Shown piece by piece: positions 58,464 through 64,000 of a stretch of DNA of 64,000 nucleotides; position 1 is the first letter of the stretch, and every line of letters starts with the position of its first letter. The DNA comes from Piscirickettsia litoralis (GTDB lineage Bacteria; Pseudomonadota; Gammaproteobacteria; Piscirickettsiales; Piscirickettsiaceae), in the NCBI RefSeq assembly GCF_001720395.1, contig NZ_MDTU01000001.1, positions 1,974,438 through 2,038,437 of the forward strand, in the 5' to 3' direction. Both the position numbers and the translations under genes were made by a program. The notes under the pieces are model-generated. The model was not told where the DNA came from and did no database searches. It worked only from the letters and a program-made list of their open reading frames with translations.

Positions 58464-58895
58464 TTAGTCTTTGTTGCGAGGCTGAGTCACTTTTTTGAAG
58501 TATTTGGCTTTTTTGCGCGCTTGTTCTTCTTTTTCAGCTTTGGCTTTTATCTCTTGGCGTTTGGCGCGAGCCTTGGCTTTGGAGTTAGGTTTGGATTTGG
58601 TTTTTGGCTTTTCGGCGGCAGGTTTAGCTGGCGCTTGGCGATAGAGCACAGCGAGGAAACCGATGATTTGCACGCAATCGGCCTGATGATTTTCGCAGAT
58701 GGTGTCGGTAATCTGTTGTAATTTATCACGATCGCCACAATTGATGCGAACTTTGATTAATTCGTGATGAGCCAGTGCGATTTCGAGTTCATTGGCAACA
58801 TTTTCAGTAAGACCTTTATGACTGACGGTAACAACTGGCTTTAAATGGTGCGCCCTAGACTTTAGGGTCTGTTTTTCTTGACTGGATAATGCCAT
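58464..58895 (-). CDS. yhbY: YhbY/CRM-domain ribosome-associated RNA-binding protein
   Basis: 143 residues. The CRM domain (about 1-95) begins ALSSQEKQTLKSRAHHLKPV and carries the conserved VSHKGLTENV and IKVRINCGDR. A Lys/Ala-rich C-terminal tail of about 45 residues extends beyond E. coli YhbY. The protein associates with pre-50S particles. It is divergent from rlmE-ftsH, the standard gammaproteobacterial arrangement. ATG 58895 has AAGG upstream; a GTG nine bases earlier is possible. Confidence 0.92.
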   Translation of the reverse strand: MALSSQEKQTLKSRAHHLKPVVTVSHKGLTENVANELEIALAHHELIKVRINCGDRDKLQQITDTICENHQADCVQIIGFLAVLYRQAPAKPAAEKPKTKSKPNSKAKARAKRQEIKAKAEKEEQARKKAKYFKKVTQPRNKD

Positions 58896-58949
58896 AATTG
58901 TCACCTTGAAAGCTTTACGTTTAAAATAAACCCGTAGTGTAACGATTTG

Positions 58950-59195
58950 ATGAGTAAAAAACCACCTTCTGAACGCTTTTTTTATATTCGTTTGGATCTT
59001 GCGATTATCGCTCTATTTGGGATTATTATATTAATAGGTGTCTCTAATTGGTTTGATCGTTATTTATATCAATGCCTTGCTTTGTTGGCCTATAGTGGCC
59101 TGGCGGTGGCGTGGTTATTGTTTCGCATCACGCGCCAATTAAATCATATTAAAAATGCCAATGAGGATATCGATGGCAAAGAAGTCGAAAAGTAG
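58950..59195 (+). CDS. small two-TM hypothetical membrane protein
   Basis: 81 residues. Two hydrophobic segments (about 18-34 and 40-60) and a charged tail RQLNHIKNANEDIDGKEVEK. It overlaps the start of rlmE by 23 bases, so the pair is co-translated. The ATG at 58950 is preferred over TTG 58947. The family is not recognised. Confidence 0.6.
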   Translation: MSKKPPSERFFYIRLDLAIIALFGIIILIGVSNWFDRYLYQCLALLAYSGLAVAWLLFRITRQLNHIKNANEDIDGKEVEK

Positions 59196-59799
59196 TTCAC
59201 GCTGGCTGCAAGAGCATCGTGATGATTTTTATGTGCAAAAAGCCCGCGCCGATGGTTACCGTTCACGTGCGAGCTATAAACTCAAAGAAGTTCAAGACAA
59301 AGATAAGATTATTCGCCGTGGCATGACGGTGATCGATTTGGGTGCAGCCCCCGGCGGTTGGTCACAATTGGCTGCCGATTGGGTGGGTGAGTCAGGTTGC
59401 GTGATTGGTTTGGATTTACTGCCGATGGATCCGCTCGATAATGTTATTGCTTTGCAAGGAGACTTTACCGAGAAGGACGTTTATGATCGCCTGGTTGAGA
59501 CGCTCGATGGCCGAGCGGTGGATATCGTGCTTTCTGATATGGCGCCAAATATGAGTGGCATTGATACCAGCGATCAGGCCCAAGCGATGTATTTAGTGGA
59601 ATTAGCCCTGTATTTTGCCGAGCAGACCTTAAAGCCAGGGGGTGATTTATTGGTCAAGGTGTTCCAGGGGGTTGGCTCACAAGAATATATAAAAGCCTTG
59701 CGTGCGAAGTTTGCTAAGGTGATTACGCGTAAACCGGCAGCATCTAGGCCGCGTTCGCGTGAGATTTACCTTCTGGCGAGAAACTTTCAAATGGTGTAA
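59173..59799 (+). CDS. rlmE: 23S rRNA 2'-O-methyltransferase RlmE
   Basis: 208 residues. It methylates U2552 of 23S rRNA using SAM. The K-D-K-E catalytic set is visible in YRSRASYKL, LSDMAPNMSG, LVKVFQG and SREIYLLAR; the SAM motif is VIDLGAAPGGWSQ. GAGGA precedes the ATG at 59173; the frame is open further upstream without a better start. It is followed by ftsH, the classic order. Confidence 0.96.
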   Translation: MAKKSKSSSRWLQEHRDDFYVQKARADGYRSRASYKLKEVQDKDKIIRRGMTVIDLGAAPGGWSQLAADWVGESGCVIGLDLLPMDPLDNVIALQGDFTEKDVYDRLVETLDGRAVDIVLSDMAPNMSGIDTSDQAQAMYLVELALYFAEQTLKPGGDLLVKVFQGVGSQEYIKALRAKFAKVITRKPAASRPRSREIYLLARNFQMV

Positions 59800-59865
59800 G
59801 GTGGAGGTGAGAATGAGTGTAATGTCGCCAAGACAAATTCAGGAAAATTTTAAGAGGTTAGGGCT

Positions 59866-61815
59866 TTGAGCGATATGATAAAAAACATCATGCTATGGCT
59901 AGTGATTGCATTAGTATTAGTTACTGTATTTAGTAATTTAGGCCCGCGTCAGCAGTCGGTTAATCGGCTAGATTATTCAACATTTGTCAAAGATATTAAT
60001 AATGGTCAGGTGAAAAGCGTGATCATCGATGGTTTGAATATTAAGGGGCAAACATCGAGCGGTACGCCATTTGCGACCTATATCCCCTGGAAAGATCCGT
60101 TTTTAATGGACCAAATGATTGCCAAGAATGTCACGGTTGCAGCTAAGCCACCGGAGCAGCGTAGCTGGCTACTTTCAGCGCTAATTAGCTGGTTCCCTGG
60201 CATTTTATTGATTGCGATTTGGATTTTCTTCTTGCGGCAGATGCAAGGCGGTGGTGGCGGTAAGGGCATGATGTCCTTCGGTTCCAGTAAAGCGCGTCTG
60301 CTTGGTGAAGATCAGATTAAAATTAATTTTTCTGATGTTGCCGGTTGTGAAGAAGCCAAAGAAGAAGTAAAAGAGCTGGTTGATTTTCTGCGCGATCCGA
60401 CTAAGTTTCAGAAGCTCGGCGGTAAAATCCCGCAAGGTGTGTTGATGGTCGGCCCGCCTGGAACCGGTAAAACGTTATTAGCTAAGGCGATTGCTGGTGA
60501 GGCGAAAGTGCCGTTTTTCTCTATCTCAGGCTCTGACTTTGTTGAAATGTTTGTGGGGGTTGGTGCCTCACGTGTCCGTGATATGTTCGAGCAAGCGAAA
60601 AAGCGCGCGCCTTGTATCATCTTTATTGATGAGATTGATGCGGTCGGTCGTCACCGTGGCTCAGGTATGGGCGGTGGTCACGATGAGCGTGAACAAACTT
60701 TGAATCAAATGCTCGTTGAGATGGATGGCTTTGAAGGGACCGAGGGGGTGATTGTGATCGCCGCGACCAACCGTCCTGATGTGCTTGATCCTGCCTTATT
60801 GCGTCCCGGGCGTTTTGATCGCCAGGTCAATGTTGGCTTGCCGGATGTCAAAGGGCGTGAGCAAATTCTAAAAGTGCATATGCGTAAAGTGCCTTTGGGT
60901 GATGATGTGAAAGCGTCACTGATTGCTCGTGGTACCCCTGGATTTTCTGGGGCAGATTTGGCGAACTTAGTGAATGAAGCTGCATTATTTGCTGCACGCA
61001 AAGATAAAGCCGTCGTTGCCATGCGCGAATTCGATGATGCCAAAGATAAGATTTTGATGGGTACAGAGCGTCGTTCGATGGCGATGACCGAAGATCAAAA
61101 ACGCTTAACGGCCTTTCATGAGGCAGGTCATGCCATTGTCGGTTGTTTAGTGCCCGATCATGATCCCGTTTATAAAGTATCGATTGTGCCACGCGGCCGT
61201 GCTTTAGGTGTGACGATGTACCTGCCTGAAGAAGATAGTTATGGCTATTCGCGTGAGCGCTTAGAGAGTTTGATCTCGAGTATGTACGGCGGCCGTATTG
61301 CTGAAGAGATGATCTTCGGTGCAGAAAAAGTAACCACCGGGGCCTCGAATGACATTGAAAAAGCTTCTGAAGTAGCTCGTAATATGGTCACTAAGTGGGG
61401 ATTGTCTGAGCGTTTGGGGCCGATCTTATATGGCCAAGAAGGCGGGGATCCCTTTGGTTACGGTATGGGCAAAGGTGCGCCTGAATTTTCTGATGAAACA
61501 TCGATTGCGATTGATGAAGAAGTGCGTAAGTTAATCGACCGTAACTATGCGCGCGCTCATAAATTACTGGATGAAAATCGTGATATTCTCGATGCGATGG
61601 CCGATGCCTTGATGGTTTATGAAACTATCGACCGTGAACAGGTGGCCGACCTGATGGCGCGCCGTCCAGTCAAAGCACCGAAAGATTGGGACCAGCCGTC
61701 GGATAAAAATGATTCATCAGAGCCAGGGGATCAGCCGCAAGTGGTCGAAGAAAAGCAAGACAGTGCGACACCACCGCAGGATGTCAATGGCAAACCGGCA
61801 GATGATCCTGCTTAA
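59866..61815 (+). CDS. ftsH: ATP-dependent zinc metalloprotease FtsH
   Basis: 649 residues. A membrane-anchored AAA+ protease degrading membrane proteins, LpxC and sigma-32. Two membrane segments (about 8-25 and 103-123) flank a periplasmic domain. Walker A GPPGTGKT lies near residue 197, FIDEID near 250, the second region of homology [12 protein letters not shown] near 310, and the zinc motif HEAGH near 417. The start is TTG at 59866 (GAGG upstream) or ATG 59875. The latter matches the E. coli N-terminus (MxKNxxLWLVIA) but lacks a well-spaced ribosome-binding site. Confidence 0.97.
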   Translation: MSDMIKNIMLWLVIALVLVTVFSNLGPRQQSVNRLDYSTFVKDINNGQVKSVIIDGLNIKGQTSSGTPFATYIPWKDPFLMDQMIAKNVTVAAKPPEQRSWLLSALISWFPGILLIAIWIFFLRQMQGGGGGKGMMSFGSSKARLLGEDQIKINFSDVAGCEEAKEEVKELVDFLRDPTKFQKLGGKIPQGVLMVGPPGTGKTLLAKAIAGEAKVPFFSISGSDFVEMFVGVGASRVRDMFEQAKKRAPCIIFIDEIDAVGRHRGSGMGGGHDEREQTLNQMLVEMDGFEGTEGVIVIAATNRPDVLDPALLRPGRFDRQVNVGLPDVKGREQILKVHMRKVPLGDDVKASLIARGTPGFSGADLANLVNEAALFAARKDKAVVAMREFDDAKDKILMGTERRSMAMTEDQKRLTAFHEAGHAIVGCLVPDHDPVYKVSIVPRGRALGVTMYLPEEDSYGYSRERLESLISSMYGGRIAEEMIFGAEKVTTGASNDIEKASEVARNMVTKWGLSERLGPILYGQEGGDPFGYGMGKGAPEFSDETSIAIDEEVRKLIDRNYARAHKLLDENRDILDAMADALMVYETIDREQVADLMARRPVKAPKDWDQPSDKNDSSEPGDQPQVVEEKQDSATPPQDVNGKPADDPA

Positions 61816-61852
61816 TCGCTCATCTGTTCGTTAATATTGTTTGAGTTTTTAT

Positions 61853-62746
61853 ATGCTAGAAAAACATGAACAAGGAAAGGGCACCGGTTGCCCTTTTTTC
61901 TTGAGTAAAACAGGTCAGCCTATTTTATTAAAATCACCGCTGATTATGGGGGTGATTAACTGTTCGCCAAACTCGTTTTATCAATCTTCGATTGCGGTTA
62001 ATAAAGAGACAGTACTGGGTTTGGCCGGGCAGATGATAGCTGAAGGTGCGAATATTTTAGATATTGGCGGTGAGGCGACCAATCCTTTTGTAAATATTGA
62101 GCGTGAAGCGCCAAGTATTCAGGAAGAAATTGACCGGGTTGCCCCTCATATTGAAGCGATTAAAGCGCGCTTTGATATTTTGGTTTCTGTTGACACCAGC
62201 TGTCCGGAAGTCATGCGTGCAGCGGTGAGTGCTGGGGCGGATATGATCAATGATCAGCGGGCTTTAAGTCGGGAAGGGGCGAAGCAAACTGTTGCTGATC
62301 TAAAGGTGCCTGTTTGTTTGATGCATATGTTTGAGGCGATACGCAGACCTAAAGATTCAAGCAAAGCTGAGTTATTAGCCCAAATTAAGCAAGATTTAAA
62401 ACGCCATGTTAATGAGTGCCTCGGCGCTGGAATATTGGCCGAACGGATCATTATTGACCCAGGCTTTGGTGGCGGTAATTATGGCAAAGATGCCGATGAG
62501 AATTTTTATTTGCTCGCTCATTTAGCTGAGTTTCTTGAATTCAATTTGCCGACTTTAGTGGGTTTATCGCGCAAGAGCTTTATTGGTGCGGTCTTACAAG
62601 AAGAAGATTTTAACCAGCGGTTATATGGCAGTTTAGCAGGTGCTTTACTCAGCGTGCAGCAAGGTGCGCATATTCTGCGCGTGCATGATGTGAAAGCAAC
62701 GGCAGATGCACTGAAAATTATGGCGGCAACGAATGCCCAGTTATAA
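61853..62746 (+). CDS. folP: dihydropteroate synthase
   Basis: 297 residues from ATG 61853. It condenses para-aminobenzoate with dihydropterin pyrophosphate in folate synthesis. TIM-barrel motifs are LIMGVINCSPNSF, ANILDIGGEATNPF, VDTSCPEVM, IIIDPGFGGG and LVGLSRKSF. Some positions vary from the canonical NVTPDSF and GxGESTRPG (here NCSPNSF and GGEATNP). That is worth checking against sulfonamide response. The first 16 codons cover the ftsH terminator, so the functional start may be TTG 61901, which aligns with the usual FolP N-terminus. Confidence 0.9.
   Translation: MLEKHEQGKGTGCPFFLSKTGQPILLKSPLIMGVINCSPNSFYQSSIAVNKETVLGLAGQMIAEGANILDIGGEATNPFVNIEREAPSIQEEIDRVAPHIEAIKARFDILVSVDTSCPEVMRAAVSAGADMINDQRALSREGAKQTVADLKVPVCLMHMFEAIRRPKDSSKAELLAQIKQDLKRHVNECLGAGILAERIIIDPGFGGGNYGKDADENFYLLAHLAEFLEFNLPTLVGLSRKSFIGAVLQEEDFNQRLYGSLAGALLSVQQGAHILRVHDVKATADALKIMAATNAQL
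61876..61899 (+). terminator. intrinsic terminator after ftsH, inside the 5' part of the folP frame
   Basis: AAAGGGCA / TGCCCTTT perfect 8-pair stem with a five-base loop and T6 (61894-61899), 60 bases beyond the ftsH stop. It overlaps the N-terminal extension of the folP reading frame. Confidence 0.8.
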
Positions 62747-62820
62747 AATAAATAAGCTAAATTGAGCCTGATGAAAAGTTTGAATAGATTTTGAATAAAT
62801 AAAAGTAAAGTGAGAATAAA

Positions 62821-64000
62821 GTGACGACAAAGCGTAAATATTTTGGCACCGATGGGGTGCGTGGACGAGTGGGCCAGGCACCGATTACAGCTGACTTTAT
62901 TTTGCAGCTCGGCTGGGCGGTGGGTAGTGTGATTCGCCGTGAAAGTGGTGCAGGTAAAGTGGTGATTGGCAAGGATACGCGAATTTCAGGATATATGTTC
63001 GAAGCTGCATTAGAAGCAGGTTTTTCGGCCGCTGGGGTAGATGTATATTTATTAGGGCCGATGCCAACACCAGCGATTGCTTATTTAACACGGACATTTC
63101 ATGCGGATGCTGGGGTGGTGATCAGTGCATCGCATAATCCTTATTATGATAATGGCATTAAGTTTTTTTCCGCCCAAGGGGTAAAGTTACCTGATAATAT
63201 CGAGTTGATGATCGAGGCTGAACTTGAAAAACCGATGCAAACGGTTGAGTCTTTGGAATTGGGTAAAGCTTGGCGAATTGATGATGCACCGGGGCGGTAC
63301 ATAGAATATTGTAAGGCAACGATTCCAAATGATTTGAGCTTGTCGGGCTTGAAAATCGTTGTCGATTGCGCGCACGGGGCGACTTACCATGTAGCGCCGA
63401 GCGTATTTCGCGAGTTAGGCGCTGAGGTCGTGACTATCGGCGTTGAACCTAACGGGACCAATATTAATGATAATGTCGGGGCGACATCGCCGCAAGCGTT
63501 GTGCAAGAAGGTGCTCAGTGAGGGCGCAGATATTGGTATTGCACTGGATGGTGATGGTGATCGTCTTATTGTGATTGATCATGCTGGTACTGTGGTTGAT
63601 GGTGATGATTTGCTTTACATCATGGCGAAAGACTACCAACAGCAAGGTATTTTGCAAGGCGGTGTGGTTGGCACAGTGATGAGTAATCTGGGCTTAGAAA
63701 AAGCACTTGCTCGTGAGAAAATTGCCTTTGCTCGGGCGCAAGTAGGTGATCGATATGTCATCGAAGAGATGAATACGCGTGCTTGGAACTTAGGTGGTGA
63801 ATCTTCCGGCCATTTAATTTGCAGCAATGTGACAACCACAGGTGATGGCATTGTCGCCGCTTTGCAGGTGCTCTCAAGCATGAAGCGCCTCGGTAAAAAT
63901 ATTCAAGAGCTTAAAGCGGGGTTTGAAAAGTACCCACAGAAAATGATCAATGTGCCAGTGAAAGAAAAGCTCGATCATAATGCCTGGGAGAAGGTCAACA
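62821..64000 (+). CDS. glmM: phosphoglucosamine mutase (3' end beyond window)
   Basis: 393 codons are visible and the frame is open at the window edge. It converts glucosamine 6-phosphate to the 1-phosphate for cell-wall precursors. [15 protein letters not shown] at the N-terminus, the phosphoserine loop [27 protein letters not shown] and GGESSGHLI identify GlmM rather than AlgC. The start is GTG at 62821. The order ftsH-folP-glmM is conserved in gammaproteobacteria. Confidence 0.96.
   Translation, partial: MTTKRKYFGTDGVRGRVGQAPITADFILQLGWAVGSVIRRESGAGKVVIGKDTRISGYMFEAALEAGFSAAGVDVYLLGPMPTPAIAYLTRTFHADAGVVISASHNPYYDNGIKFFSAQGVKLPDNIELMIEAELEKPMQTVESLELGKAWRIDDAPGRYIEYCKATIPNDLSLSGLKIVVDCAHGATYHVAPSVFRELGAEVVTIGVEPNGTNINDNVGATSPQALCKKVLSEGADIGIALDGDGDRLIVIDHAGTVVDGDDLLYIMAKDYQQQGILQGGVVGTVMSNLGLEKALAREKIAFARAQVGDRYVIEEMNTRAWNLGGESSGHLICSNVTTTGDGIVAALQVLSSMKRLGKNIQELKAGFEKYPQKMINVPVKEKLDHNAWEKVN

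Overview
The window is a chromosomal segment of a low-GC gammaproteobacterium. The gene orders rpmG-rpmB // coaBC-dut-algC and rlmE-ftsH-folP-glmM are typical of Gammaproteobacteria (the dut-algC link is Pseudomonas-like). The AT-rich intergenic DNA, many broken transporters, lipase-type genes and lineage-specific proteins suggest a Thiotrichales/Legionellales-like organism such as a Piscirickettsia relative. That placement is inference; no rRNA or species marker is present. I saw no transposase, CRISPR array, tRNA or rRNA.

Layout. 1-2536: end of a NitT/TauT-type ABC importer (ATPase and fused double permease). 2970-3928: a 14-codon leader peptide ahead of a frameshifted TauE/SafE permease. 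4023-13564: housekeeping (typA, ydcF-like, MATE pump, yheT, rpmG/rpmB, coaBC-dut-algC). 13646-18092: msrA, hypotheticals, hexR, a possible sRNA, rpmE and malic enzyme. 18146-20570: an accessory redox module with a Cys-rich HTH regulator, a flavodoxin-like reductase and a questin-oxidase-like protein. 20556-25526: phenylalanine/tyrosine catabolism (phhA, hpd, fahA, maiA and a HisC-type aminotransferase). 25604-28878: PadR regulator and two Bcr/CflA-type MFS genes, one broken. 29196-35213: thiC with a TPP riboswitch, nnr, xthA, and an SPFH/NfeD pair. 35314-39865: small secreted protein, Fur-box-controlled FTR1 iron permease, a 38-aa peptide next to an M29-like protein, a CDP-alcohol phosphotransferase and queH. 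40026-48205: RND efflux pair, thpR, hydrolase, ilvE, upp. 48475-52955: putative lipase/periplasmic-partner operon, TehA-like transporter, Mn exporter with a yybP-ykoY riboswitch. 53301-58284: a split-borosin-type RiPP operon (67-aa precursor, alpha-N-methyltransferase homologue, MFS exporter) converging on two tandem ~450-aa proteins of unknown function. 58464-64000: yhbY, rlmE, ftsH, folP, glmM.

Main discovery: the protein at 53524-54309 closely resembles the omphalotin/borosin backbone alpha-N-methyltransferases. It is separate from, and directly downstream of, a short protein that looks like a borosin-binding-domain precursor, with an exporter gene next. A second, more speculative peptide system lies at 37391-38571: an acidic 38-residue peptide with a hydrophobic tail ending in Trp-Pro, then a terminator hairpin, then an M29-aminopeptidase-like protein.

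Seven genes carry frameshifts, nearly all repairable by changing one base in an A or T homopolymer. They are therefore either sequencing/assembly errors or early gene decay; the sequence alone cannot decide.
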